Shown here piece after piece: positions 1 to 12,540 of a stretch of DNA of 64,000 bases. Made by a program: the position numbers and the translations under genes. Source of the stretch: Plectrocnemia conspersa (Eukaryota; Arthropoda; Insecta; Trichoptera; Polycentropodidae). Within the stretch, counting starts at the first letter, position 1. The number at the start of each line of letters is the position of its first letter. Where the stretch lies: assembly GCA_009617715.1 (NCBI GenBank), contig VTFK01000208.1, forward strand, positions 558,001-622,000. Reading direction: 5' to 3'. Below the pieces are notes generated by a model. The model saw only the letters and a program-made list of their open reading frames with translations, ran no database searches and was not told where the DNA came from.

Positions 1-1080
1 ACTGACCCAATGCATAATAATCTACATATACTTATTTATTAATGTATATTGGAATTTATCCTCTATGGAAAAAAAATACGGAATTTTTGTGTTCATAATC
101 ATTTATGTCCGGAATTTTCGGGTGCGCAGTTTTAGTAATCGCAATTTTATTTCTTATTACCCTATTTTTATAATATAAAAATAATTTTATTCTTTTTTAC
201 TATAATATTATTAAAGACAAAGTGAGTTTTTAAATTGTTTTCCTCCATTCTGAGGGTGATGAATCATTGTCTCATCCAAGAAAGCAATTAAGATCAAGTC
301 GTTATCCCTTGCCTTTTTCGTCACACTAATAGATCAATATTTAAAGAACTCACAGTCATAAAAATCAACCGAGTAGACTGCGCACCATAATTGATTTATT
401 GTGAAATTATTAAATAATGGATGAAATTTATATTTTCTTATGTATAGGTATGTAAGAAACATTTTCTTGGACCTTTTCAATTAAAAATGAGTGGGTTGCA
501 TTATTTAATAACCAGAACAGAGATGTTCTGTATTGCGCATTAGGTGATTAAATAAGGCACTATTAATGGACTGAAAAATAACTGAGTTCCGGATGTGAAA
601 TTCTTTAGTTAAAAAATTTTAAATTTAATTTTATACCTAATAATTTCAAAGGAATAGAACTTTTTCAACTGATTTACATTTTTTATTTCTTATCTATATT
701 TTTGCTATCAAAAATGGGCTTTAAATATTTTATAAAATCAGGGGGAGGCATGAGATTATTTTCTGAAAATATATGGCGAAGCAAAATACAGTTTAGCTCG
801 AGTTGATAAAATCGACTTAATATAGATTTGCTTCCATTTTTATGTATGGCAGTCACATTAGTATATTTTTATACACCGGGTATTTGTTATTAGCGACAGG
901 TTAAAAGTAAGTATTAGCAGATATAAGATGAGATTCTACATTTTTTTAAGCATTCAACTGAAATAAAATTAGAGTCTGCCAATTTGGAGAGTGCTTTTAT
1001 TTGTTTATTAATTTAAATATTTTTTTATTATTTATTCCAAATTAAAAAATGTTTATAAACCAGTAAATTAGTATTGTAAT
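1..1080. other. AT-rich upstream stretch, mostly featureless
   Basis: No gene is visible. About 430-560 resembles, on the minus strand, the C-terminal LINE segment also seen near 37730 (encoding NATDSLL-like residues), so a very decayed LINE scrap may be present. Around 80-150 a motif with TCCGGAATTTT followed by a GTGCGCA-like stretch recurs near 35568 and 63110, suggesting an old dispersed repeat. Nothing else stands out. Confidence 0.3.
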
Positions 1081-1660
1081 ATAATTATCTAACACCGGCA
1101 CTTTCGCTGGGTTCCAGGAACGGGACGATTTATCGTCATAAGCTCATTAAATTTTTGAACGTAACATGAAGACAGGCCAGAGAAAAAGACTTGTCGGTTC
1201 CTTCGACTGTCTGAAACACCGCCCGCGCATGTATACACACATCAGTGTCAATGAACGTCGCGCAGGAATCTGGCGGGCCGAAGTTTGACGGAATGCCTGC
1301 AGAGACCTCTGAAGGCTCCGTGGAGCTTTTGTGGTACAATGTGGTCCGTTCGCGGACAGTCCAGCGTCACCCCGCGGCTGCGCTGCTTGCCTCCGCGTAA
1401 ACCTGTTCCCCGTACGGCGCACGCATTACCTGGGGACCTCTCGAGTCTTATACTCTCGACGTATACCTGACCGCTTGTTGTGTCTTTTCTTGCGCGAAAC
1501 CGTCGCCATATTACTACAGCCACAGTGTATTATACAAAAGTGAGGTGAAGTGCTGCTGCTCTCTCGAAAACAAAATCACAAACACAAAGATCGACCCTCC
1601 TCTCGCTTCACTCCCCCTCGCGTCGGCGTTCTTCGCTTGTGTAACAATACTATCATAATC
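1081..1660. promoter_or_regulatory. CpG-rich block, candidate promoter or 5' exon
   Basis: This block is sharply richer in G+C and CpG than the flanking A+T-rich DNA. It holds several short overlapping open frames on both strands, none with a recognisable protein. Such a block upstream of a + strand gene is typical of an insect promoter with a non-coding first exon. A TCAGT initiator-like pentamer lies at 1242-1246, but I could not find a matching downstream promoter element. It could equally be a conserved enhancer or the promoter of a divergent transcript. Confidence 0.35.
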
Positions 1661-2579
1661 ATATTTTAAATAATGAGAGCTCTCGAAGTTCATTAAAGCT
1701 TTTTCTCGATTAATTAGTGTATAGATCCTGTGCGTATGTATGTGTATGTATGTATATTGAACGCTTGTTTTGATTTATGTGTAATATATTCATTGAAACG
1801 CTGATTAAATTTGTGTTTAAATGGAAATGAATTAATACAAAGGTATGTAACATGTTTTTTCTTAATATATACTTACATTAAATGCGCCACAATATTTATT
1901 TAAAATAATAATTTATATCATATATTAATCATTATAATTTAATTATAAAATAATTGCGCTTATATAATTTTATTAGAAAAATACATGTTTTTAATTTTGA
2001 TCACACTGTTTTTACATAGCAATTTATTTAAAAAATCATATAACAAGATTTATCATATTTATAACAATGATCAGATTTTTTTTCAGTTTTGAACATTTAA
2101 TAAATTTATTTTGGATATTTAGTTAATCGAAATTTGATATGAACTTTGAGAGTTATCGCATCACATAATATATACACAAACTTTTTATCTCGTGGTAGTT
2201 GGATCAATTAAACGCGTTTTCGCTAAGAATATACTAGAAGGTTAAGATGGAAGTTTGTTATGTATGGTCCAAAGCATTATTTAATCGCCACCCTTTTAAC
2301 AATACGTAGATCATTTCACAACGTTTTTCAATTTCAATGGAATGTCTTTTGCGTGCATTATATATATTTATTAAGATTTAAATTATACTGTTTTGGGCAC
2401 AAATGTACAATTCAGATATATTCTTTTTGCGGTCACCCTGCAAGACACGTGGGCGAGGTCAATGTCGCGTCATAAACGTCCGTTTTTTCCACATCTCCTC
2501 CTTCAAATCATCACACAATAACGATAAATTACACATTAGACACACATAACGTTAATGCATTATTAATAGTAGATGAAAT

Positions 2580-2910
2580 AATTTTCTAGTGATTCTTTTC
2601 GACGATCGTGTTGCAATAAAATGTCTTTGGTCGTAAACGCGGAAGGATCCATTACCAGTGTGAACGTTGATATACGTCTAGAAGGGTAAACGTGTCTTCG
2701 GCGTCGTTTGTGTGAATAAATCTTCGACCGGCCGAGGAATGTGCCCGTTGGAAGTGTAATCGAAATGTTGCTCAACACTTTGTGTGACTGCGGTCTGTGG
2801 TAGTGAGCATCTTCGTGAGTACACACAGTGATAACTGAAACTGCTCGGTGTGTCGTTTCCAACGAGAGCTGCACACGTGGATCGGAGGATTTAGGACTCT
2901 GTGCATGGTG
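2580..2910 (+). promoter_or_regulatory. candidate non-coding first exon ending at a GTGAGT donor
   Basis: A second CpG-rich block ends with GCATGGTG followed by GTGAGT at 2911-2916, a near-consensus 5' splice site. Base composition drops to A+T-rich sequence immediately after it. Exon 1A downstream begins at a clear AG acceptor (22766-22767) and so needs an upstream non-coding exon; this block is the best candidate in view. The reading frames inside it are short and unrecognised. The transcription start is not resolved. The evidence is composition plus one splice signal only. Confidence 0.35.
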
Positions 2911-4395
2911 GTGAGTTGAAAAATTTAATATACATATTTAACTAACAAAGTATATATTGAAAACGATTAAATCAATCGTTTTATATATTTTTAACATTAT
3001 CGTCCCGTTTAATTTTTATAAAATAGGGGTTTATTCGCATCCTAAATTCAACGACTTTTTGTAATATTTTACATTCGTGAATTTGTCAAAACTAAAAATC
3101 ATTTTGCTGATCACGATCCATAGATAGTAAATTAAACTCTTACAATTCGTTGCAAATGTAATGAAATCATCATGGATTACTTTTCCAGTCTTGATTATAT
3201 GTATATTGAGTGCTGAATACCAAAACGCTTTTATTTTTCTATTAAAATTGTATATTAAAAGCTCGGTTTGCTTGCAAATATTACTTCAGCTCAATATAAT
3301 ATTTTATATTAGCTGATATAAATAAATAAAAAAATTAAAAGAGACTATAATTTATATTTAAATATATTAGGTTAGAATCACATATGTACATGTCTGGAAG
3401 ATGAGAATTAGTCAAAGACATTTGAAGAACAACCATTGTTACAAAAATAATTTTTACCAAAAGAGAGTAAAAACTACTCCTAATTTTCTTATTTGAATAC
3501 AAAAAATACTTAATAAATTTATATTAGATATAAAATTATACCCACAGAAAAAAATAAAAAATATAAGCAACTAGGACATTTTTGGGCATTTTTTTAATAT
3601 ATTAAATACAAAAAACTTTATTTTTTAAATACATTTATTTACAATTTTCTCATATTTAACATTATTGAATATATACATGCATGCATATATTAATAATACT
3701 AAAAAAATTATGCGAAATAGAAAAAAATAAAAAAAATAATAAAATCATTAGAAAATATAAAATAACAATTTTATAAATGTAGAGCATTAATTTTCATCAC
3801 TATCTATTTTAATGTATTCCACCATATTATTGTCTGAAAAAAAAAATGATTAACAGGATCTTGAAGAAGTTTTGTTAAGATTGATAAATTAGATTTTTTG
3901 ATTTTTTTTTGATTTTTTATAAGCTCGCAAAAAGTTTATTGTGGTGGGAAGGTCAATATTTGTAATAATTTTTAATCGATCCCAAGATCCAGGAAAATTG
4001 TATCACATAGTACCTCTCTCTTCTTATGAAACTAGGACATTCGAATTTTATTAAGTTTGAAATATTTGTTATTTTTCATAGAACAAAGATTTTCAATATT
4101 CTGTTTTTATAAAATTAAAGGCCTTCAAAATAATTTTGTCCCAATCTTTGGGTTAATCAGCACGAACACTTTTTCTGTAAGGGTTACACATGATAGTTCA
4201 TGTCGTTTGATAAATACAAATGATCTCTAATTCGAAAAATGTGTATTAAACGATAATTTTTTTGAAATATGAGTGATATAAAATATAACTGGAACATCCA
4301 TCACTCAAAATGTATTATGTTTTTGTTCCTTCAGGAAGGCTAAGATGTATTCAATGGAACAAAAGGGAAGTCATATCATTTTGACCAATTGTTTC

Positions 4396-4725
4396 TGCTC
4401 TTGTGTTTTTGCGGCGTTTTTGTAACATGAGCGGCTTAATCCTCTTGTGTGAAAAACGGTCATTAAGGAACAACAGTTTCTAAAATCATACATACATATA
4501 ATATCATATTTTATTTTATTCTTAATTCCTCTATTGTGTCTATTGTGTTTAAGAAAAAAGACATATATTATTATTTAAGTTTTAAATTTATACATTGGTT
4601 GTTTTTCCAAAAGTGCTGATATTTTAGCTTTATGAATTTTTTCTTTAACAAAGCTTGTAGAGAATGCCAAGCACTATCCATTTCGATTATAAAACAAATT
4701 TTGAATAAAGTGGACATTGTCTTTA
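4396..4725 (+). repeat. dispersed repeat R1, copy 1
   Basis: This segment matches 47888-48398 in the same orientation. Both begin with CTTGTGTTTTTGCGGCG, pass through ATCCTCTTGTGT and end in a stretch containing AAAACAAATTTT and GACATTG. The second copy carries roughly 180 bases of extra A+T-rich sequence in the middle. No coding capacity or clear terminal inverted repeats are visible, so it may be a non-autonomous element or part of a larger repeat. Confidence 0.65.
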
Positions 4726-4727
4726 AT

Positions 4728-4800
4728 TCCGAAGATCATCGCAAATTAGATTTACCTAGCTTTTCTTAATCTTACGGATGAATCTCGTAATGATTTATTA
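4728..4800 (+). repeat. SINE-2 3' body fragment
   Basis: This matches the body of the SINE-like units at 49995-50215 and 52590-52912: a CARATTAGATTT stretch followed about 25 bases later by TAATCT(C/T)ACGGATGAAT. It directly abuts repeat R1. A weaker related piece (GTCTGGAAGATGAGAATTAG) lies near 3391. No tRNA-like head is present here. Confidence 0.4.
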
Positions 4801-5372
4801 AAATCCAGTTAGGTCGTACATATAAAGTATTGAAAATTATCTAATAATGAGATATTTCTTATGTGTTCAACAAAAAACATTCTTCTGCTACAGATTTTTA
4901 CTTTATCTGCAATATATACTTATTGATTGATTTTAGTAATAGGGAATGATTTTGATTATATTCCATTTAATTAAATTATAAAATAAATACATGTAAACTT
5001 ACATGAAAAAAAGGATGGATATAGGCAGAGAAGCTTTAATTAAATAATAATTTGTGTATTTTATTATATATATTTTTTTGTAAAAACATGTTGAGAACAC
5101 ACGCAGGAATATTTTACTCATAAACTGATATTTCCTATGCCAAGGTTTAATAGAAATTCTAAGGTTTAATTGGCCGTAAATTTTATTTATTCATACAAAT
5201 TAAAACAGTGGTCGGCTAACTCAATTATAATATTATTATGATCGGTTCGCACGCGGAGGGAAAATAATAACATTATAATTTCATTACTTTATTTACATCA
5301 GATGTATCCAACCTTTTGGACAATAGTGAAATCCATATGTAGGATTTTTAATATATTATAATACGAAGTGGC

Positions 5373-5390
5373 ATATATATATATATATAT
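5373..5390. repeat. (AT)n microsatellite
   Basis: Nine uninterrupted AT dinucleotides. Similar short AT tracts lie near 28560-28575 and 37195-37213. Confidence 0.9.
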
Positions 5391-5679
5391 GCTATTGCGT
5401 ATTACACTATATTATGGTGCTCTAAAATGTCTATGAAGCTCAATTTCATAGTTGCGAAACGTCCATTTGCTGTTCAAACCCAAACTAATTATAGTTTTAG
5501 AACTTGTATTAGTTCAAAATACAAACTAAGCCAACTCATCTCTCAGGGAAAATAAGCAGAACAAATAGTAAAGACAGACATCGCAACATATAGTTCCACA
5601 GTTTGTCTGCATTTTTATATAAAATTTTAATTTTAAAAATATGATAGCTACCCTTACCGATATTACTATAGACTAATAT

Positions 5680-5940
5680 AAAAGGTTGATAAAAAGTATA
5701 TTCAAACCGAATTTTGATCAATAGGGAGAGCGCAAAACAATTATCACTTCTCAGAAGCCAAAAATCGTCAGCCGTCAAAGCAGGGGAACGCTCGGTAACG
5801 AGCGTTCCCACTGCGACGGCGACGACACGATTTTATTGCTTTTGACGTGGATTTTTGCCTTCTGAGAAGTGATAAATGTTTTTTGCGCTCTCCTATTGGG
5901 CAAAATTTGGTTTAAATGCACTTTATTCGATTCTCACTCG
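5680..5940. mobile_element. foldback element with central perfect hairpin
   Basis: Two long arms are reverse complements. The left arm (about 5695-5783) contains GAGAGCGCAAAA, then TTATCACTTCTCAGAAG and CGTCAAAGCA. The right arm (about 5838-5925) contains the complements TGCTTTTGACG, CTTCTGAGAAGTGATAA and TTTTGCGCTCTC. At the centre a perfect 11-bp stem (GGGAACGCTCG at 5785-5795, complement at 5800-5810) flanks the loop GTAA. The arms appear to extend outward with lower similarity. This is the structure of a foldback or long-terminal-inverted-repeat MITE. No target-site duplication was identified and no protein is encoded. Confidence 0.8.
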
Positions 5941-6809
5941 TAATATTGTTATAAAGTCTTCATATAAACCCTTGATAATCGAGCATTTGACTTGGACTGG
6001 ATTCACTGGGCCGCAAAGAAAACACGAATAATTATCGGGTAGATATTTTTAATGCCCAATTAAAATATTTCACAGAAAATATGATTTCATTAAATTTGTC
6101 GCAACAGTGACTTATTTTTATATTTATTTGTAGCATAGAATCTATCTAATTATTTATTCAAGAAATTATATCTCGATATTTAAAAATATATAAAATTCCA
6201 TTTTTGTTATGAGGCCCGGAATCATTGTTTTTCTATGGCACGGGTTTGTTCTTGGTTCTGATCCCACCCAATACTTGAGGCAGCTAATGATGAGTAAATT
6301 ACTTTTCCAATAGTTTCTTAGGGTAAGATTTGTTCCTTCGGTCAATTCGAAGCATCGCTGAATTAGTGATTTGGTGTAAAGCTTTTTAAAGTTCGAAATG
6401 CCCTGCTGCTCCTTGAGCTGGAGTTATGAAGTGGTGTTGGAAAGGAGAAATTTGATTTTAATTAACTCAAATTTATCCAGTAAGTCGTACAAGATCTGGA
6501 GTCTTCATTACAAGAAGAATCATTGGTGTGAAGGTGACGCAATAGTTTATCAAGTCAAAATTTATTTTTAAAAAAAATCTCGTTTTTAAAAACATTCTTA
6601 AATCAAGCTACTCACATCAGAGGTATTATAATATTATTTTACGTTTTTTGAAAAGTTTTTATTAAGAGAGCTTTTAAGCTTTCAAGTTTAACTAAAAAAA
6701 TTGCATTGTATTAAAGTATTATGTGGTCAATTTCCGGTACATTTTTTACCTCTATGAAAAATGTATAATTTATTTATAACGGAATAGCGATGATTGAAAT
6801 TGATCATTA

Positions 6810-7150
6810 TTTTCCCAGCAGCCTTATTAGTTCGCAATAATTTAATCAAACGATTCGTAACGCCGAAATCGGTCCGTTATAACGTATTTTTCAACAGCGT
6901 CATATTTGCTTATCGTTAACCAAAAATACAGTGATCGAGGTTAACTGCCCGAATTCCAAGGTCAAACAAGCGCATTCCGTGAAACCACAATACGTCGGAT
7001 GCATTCTGAAATTTTTCGAAGATGCAAAAGTGAAATTCGACACTTTTTCGCTCGTGTGCGTTAAAAGGGTTATCGATTTTCGTATAGAATTTCAGACCAT
7101 GTATATAAAACGGTTAAACGAAATACAGGTTTTGTCTGTGCGTTTCTCGT
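6810..7150. other. CpG-richer islet in the intron
   Basis: The sequence is less A+T-rich than its surroundings and contains many CGs. A 74-codon frame (6931-7155, GTG-initiated) crosses it but has no recognisable motif, so it is not called as a gene. It is a candidate conserved regulatory element. Confidence 0.25.
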
Positions 7151-8540
7151 TTTAGTGATTTGTATACGCACATAAATAATTTATTTTAATTATACAAAAT
7201 ATATTCTATAGGGTGCTCGATTATGAGGAATATCCGATCATTAGTCCGCGCTTAGATTAGCTCTGGTCAATCTTGTACGAACTCTTACTATGAGGCGCCA
7301 TTAAGTACATACTTATGTAGTATTTTTTTAAGTAATTCATCGGTGAGTCAGTATACCTTTCTGTGAATTGACTTTATTTTTTTTACCGAAACCAAATAAG
7401 GTGTGAGAGTGATGACCTCGTCCGATTGGCGCAATAAATGCTCTGTCAGAGAGGATATGTTATATAAATATTTTAGAGTCATAAAATTATATGTTTATTT
7501 GCATAAGAAAAATGTACGACAAACAATGTACATAAACAAGATTTTATATTGTGATGCTAATGACATTGTTTCAAAATTAAAACAATTTGCAGTGGGCATT
7601 AAAATATTTATAGAGATCCAATATGTTTTATGTATAAAAATATGTTAAATTTACGATAAAAAGATACATTAATCATTGACTGTAATTTTCGTATTTAGCT
7701 CATATTATTAGCAGTAAAAACAGAACACGGTATTAATCTTTATCGATTTTGTTGCACTTAATGATAATATCGTCGCCTTGATTTTCCTCATAAATTATAG
7801 ACAGCCTTTGAGTCGATTACGAACAAAGCCATTAAAATCTATATACAATAACTAAGTTGAAAGTTCTACAAACAACCTTCCTGCGAAGCCTCAGGCGAAT
7901 TGTTCGAGTGCTTTTGCCACGGTCCATAAAACAATATGTAAAGCGAGATTTACGATAAAAAATATAATATTATATATAAAGAATATCAGAGGCCAATGTC
8001 AAAGGAATTCCATATCCATATCTCGAATTAACGACACTGTTTCCTGTCAACATTGCGTGGGATTCGTTAACAATAAAAATCTTAATCTACACATGTTTTA
8101 ACATAATTTTCATGGCATACGATGGCCATTTACGATGTTTACTCGATCGATAACACCATAGAAATTACATTTATTTATTATAAGTAATGTGATAGTGCGA
8201 GACCGCCTACAAGGCATGTATAATATATTCCAATTAATTCGTTATATGAATCGGTAGTAAAATTAACTTTTATCGTTTTGGATGTAAATTAAGATAATAC
8301 AAAGTATCATATTTTATTAGTTCTTACTGTTAACAATATTAAATCTTATATTTTAAAATTATATTGTGCGTGCCAGTTTAGTTTCATATTGTATAATATA
8401 GTTGTTTTTGCAATAAAAAATGTACTATTTCATATAAAATATAATAAAATCATTGATAATTTAGACTAAGATAAAGTAATATAAAGCATAACCAAGTTAT
8501 TATATTTCATTAGATTTATTCGAATATAAATAATTATATA

Positions 8541-10082
8541 TTCTCAAAACATCATCATTTCCTGATCTATGGAAATTCACAAAAGTCACTCCTATTCATA
8601 AAAAGGATGACAAATTATATATAAAGAATTATAGACCAGTCGCAGTGTTGTCAGCTCCTGCTAAATTATTTGAAATAATTATTCATAAATATCTTTATAA
8701 TCACCTTCGGCAAGTTTTGTTAGACCAACAGCACGAGTTTCGTCCTGCCCGTTCCACTGTTACTAACCTTCTGTCGTTCACCAAAACGGTGACAACTTCT
8801 CTCGATGCGGGAATTCAAGTAGACGTCGTGTATACAGATTTTGAGAAAGCCTTTGACAAATTTTGTCATAGGTTATTATTAAATAAATTGTCGAACCTCG
8901 GTTGCTCAGATAATTTAACTCGGTTATTCTCGAGTTATTTAAGCAATCGTAGACAGTTTGTAACCTATAATGGACGATTGTCAAAATAATATTTTACCCC
9001 TTCGGGAGTTCCTCAAGGATCCAATCTGGGACCTCTGCTTTTTGTATTATTTATTAATGACATAAATACAGCAATTAAAAATTCAAGTTTTCTTCTGTAC
9101 GCAGATGATTTAAAATTATATAAATGCATTCGATCTGTTGTGGACTCCTTCTCTCTACAAAGTGATTTAGACTCTCTTTGTAAATATGCTTCCATTAACC
9201 GTCTGCCCTTTAGTGTCGGAAAGTGCCATACTGTGTCATTTTCTCGATCCCGTTCGCCATCAGCTTATTTCTACCATCTCGGTGGTAACATTTTGACTAG
9301 AGAAACTTCCACTAAAGATCTCGGAATCACTTTCGAGAGCAAATGGAGGTTCTCTCTACACATACACGACGTCTGTGATAAATCTTTCAAGATACTCGGC
9401 TTTGTTAAGAGGAATGCCTTTCACTTTGACGATCCGTCAGTTATTCGCATCCTCTATGACACCTTAGTTCGTAGCATTCTTGAATCGGGATCTATAATTT
9501 GGAATCCCCGAATAGCCAAATATTCCCTTTTAGTGAAAAAAAATCAAAAAAGGTATTTAAGATACCTTTACAAAAGGACATTTGGTTATTATCCGTACTT
9601 ATATCCCATCGCCTTTCTTTTAGGAGCGTTGGGATATGACTCGCTGAGTTCTCGCAGAAAGCTGTATGTCGCTAAGCATTTTTTCAAATTACTAAAAGGT
9701 GCTGTCGACAATCCAGCTATTCTCGAGGAAGTCCAGTTTTGGGTTCCGGAACATTTTCGAGAATCACGATCGCGACCTCTTTTGATGTCCGTTAGGGCTA
9801 AGACATCCGCACTTGCCGACTCGCCTATCCGGCTCCTTAATACGCTGGCATTACGTATTGACCTATTTAATGTTAGCTACGAGGATCTGATCCAGTTTAT
9901 ATCATTTAATTTTAATATTTTACATTTTTTTGTTATGTTTAAGTATTGTTATATTTATGTATATATACGTTTTTTTATGTTTTATAAATTTGAAATTTGT
10001 TTTCGACCATCGTGGCGCATTGGGGTAACCTGTTGGGCCACGATGGTCTTAATTTAATCTAAAAATAAAAATAAATAAATAA
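8541..10082 (+). mobile_element. 5'-truncated LINE (family A), reverse transcriptase with one stop
   Basis: This is a non-LTR retrotransposon fragment of the Jockey/CR1 group. A single frame from about 8560 to 10057 encodes the reverse transcriptase core and C-terminal region, interrupted only by TAA at 8987-8989. Visible motifs are NYRPVAVLS, the TDFEKAFDK segment, GVPQGSNLGPLLF, the catalytic YADD at 9098-9109, and a C-terminal part with LRYLYKRTFGYYPY and LGALGYDSLSSRR. The endonuclease domain and ORF1 are absent, as expected of 5' truncation. The 3' end has a hairpin (10005-10048) and a simple (ATAAA)-type tail rather than pure poly(A). The near-intact frame suggests fairly recent insertion compared with its relatives here. 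Confidence 0.93.
10005..10048 (+). other. 3'-terminal LINE hairpin
   Basis: GACCATCGTGGC (10005-10016) pairs perfectly with GCCACGATGGTC (10037-10048) around a 20-base loop. It sits directly upstream of the element tail. A related hairpin occurs at 51525-51568 and, in shortened form, in the SINE at 28977-29012. In related LINEs, 3' structures are recognised by the reverse transcriptase; that role here is inferred. Confidence 0.85.
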
Positions 10083-12382
10083 CAGCAATATAGAAAATTT
10101 ATTTAGGTTTTATAAGTAATTCATAACTTAAGTCATGGACATGTTGAAATTTGTAGTAATATCACAAACATGTAATTTAGATTTTTTAAAATATTTTTCA
10201 AAGAAATTGTAGGGTAATTATATAAATAATTAATTATATAGATAAAAAAATTTCAAAATAAAATAATTTTACTAATTATATAGATAAAAAATACCGTAAT
10301 TCGTAAAAAATACCGTAATACACACAGCAATGATTTTTTCTATAATTATTTCTTTATTTTTAAATTTTATGGCATTGCTTTACGAATGACGTCAAACTAA
10401 GCTTAAGATAAAGGCAATATCACAAACACACAATTTAAAGTGTAATTTTATCTTTATGACATGTGAGGGCAAAATTTAATTAAGTTAAAAAATATTTAAT
10501 AAAAAATACAGCTACATATTTTTAACAATGTATATATAATTATAATTGAAATATGAAACCAATATAATTTTAATATTTTTTAGTCGTTAATAAGTAAAGG
10601 TGTTTTTACATCGTTATTTTTATATTTTCTATAAGGATATGAATTATTTTGTAACTTCTATAAAAAAATATTCTAATTTTCCTTTATCAAGTGCATTAGA
10701 TTTCAACGCTCGGTAATCTACGAAACCTTTATTCAATATACACTGCCATATTAAAGTATACATATTCTATAATATATAAATAAAAAATAACCAAATACAT
10801 GATGATATGATGTAATATAGTATACATGTAATAATAATCATGAACAACGTTAATGATTATTAGTGATTGATTATATCAATGATTTATTAACAACAATACA
10901 ACATTACAATGTCGTAAAGTAATTAAAATAACCCACCTATATTTGTATAATAGTTAGAAAAAATTAAATCAATTTTTGATACAGATACAATGTCGAGCTT
11001 TGATAAATTGCATCCGTTCTTGTATTATAGATCGTGAACAAAGACTGGTGTAATTTTAAACTTCAGAGATTGGCAGCTAAAGACCGAGGCCGCGATTGTG
11101 TAAGATGTAAAAATTATTATTACAAACGGTATCTTGTATCGACGTATAGTAGTTATTCGTCATTGTTTTACTAAAACCTATTAAAGTTGGTATTCTTATA
11201 TTGTATCACTAATATATATTTGAATGCAGACGCTGAGAAATTCTTGTGTAATCAAGTCTTGAGGTAGTTATTAAACGATCGTTTTGTATAATGTTTAGTT
11301 TACAATTAAAATAGTTTTTATGGCACATGATTAGTTTAAATACATTAAATAAATAAAAATCACAGTAATGTTAACTTATCCTTGCAATAAAAACACATAA
11401 TGTAAATAGTGTGGTATAAAAAATAAAAAAAGTTATTCAATTGAAAGTGTAATTAATCATATGTCGTGTTGCAATAAAACAAGTGGATAAAAATACATAT
11501 TTTGATTCATTATAATTGATTTTTGATTAATATTGCAATGGAATTATTAATATCTATTCAAATTATAAATATGCCATATATCATACATATGTAATATTGT
11601 TAATATATGTATGTTAGCTATAAAATATTTTACACAATAAAGAACTTCATAATAAATATAGATAATATAAAACATTATACAAAGTAAGATACATAGTATA
11701 TTATATGTTTTGCCTATCTAACAGTATTTTAAGATACTTCACATTTATCACACATATTCTTAACAAAGTACTCTCAACTTTAGCCATATTATTATTTGGA
11801 GCATAAAACGATATTTACTCTTAACTCTCTTGTGGTTTCCATAATTTATTTTTTTTTTTTAATCATTATCATTTATTTTTATTTTAATATCTAGTTTTGA
11901 CAGTGATATAGATAATGCATGAATATCGCAAATCCTGTTCCAAATTTAAAAAATGCATATTGCTCTATATTTTTATATATTTTATTAAAAAAATATTAAT
12001 TTTCATCTATATTAAATAAATACGTTAAAATAAGGTATAAAATACAAATATGTTTATATTTAAGTCTACAGATGAATCATTATGTAATGTTGTAAATGGC
12101 AGGTAAAATTATTTGGAAATTTCTAAAATTAGCTAGACCATACTTCATTGAAAATATCAGGGCTGCGGAGTGCGGTTGAGAGAAAACACGACGACTCCGA
12201 CTCGAGAAACAGTTCGTGTTAGTTATCAGGAGGTATTTTTTTTTTTTTCGCGGTGTTCTTCTACGCGTTTTATATTCATACGCCATACACATTCATCATT
12301 ACGCAATTAAACTTTCATAAATTTCATAATTTAAAAAAATGCATTTTATATAAAAAATGTTCGAGGTCGCTCATTTTTCACG

Positions 12383-12540
12383 ACGGTGCGATACATTCCC
12401 TTTCGCTCACTCGCGTGCTAAGTGACGAGAGTGAGTGTGACATAAGGGCATGCGTTACATGCGTTCCGCACGCCCACTTCTTCTCACTCACTCTCGTCAC
12501 TTAACACGCGAGCGAGTGAAAAATAATGTATCACACCGTA
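12383..12540. mobile_element. inverted-repeat element (R2), both arms present
   Basis: The left arm (about 12383-12437) includes GATACATTCCCTTTCGCTC and GTGCTAAGTGACGAGAGTGA. The right arm (about 12484-12540) is its reverse complement with few differences. The spacer contains a short direct repeat, CATGCGTTACATGCGTT. CpG density is high against an A+T-rich background. This is likely a small foldback or MITE. A single related arm lies at 14525-14577. Confidence 0.75.

Noticed and set aside
1147..1543. Overlapping frames of 60-91 codons on both strands
   Set aside because: CpG-rich DNA lacks stops by composition; none of the translations resembles a protein.
6200..6460. GC-richer patch that might be a gene or LINE piece
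   Set aside because: Reading both strands gave no sustained motif; no matching copy was found in the window.
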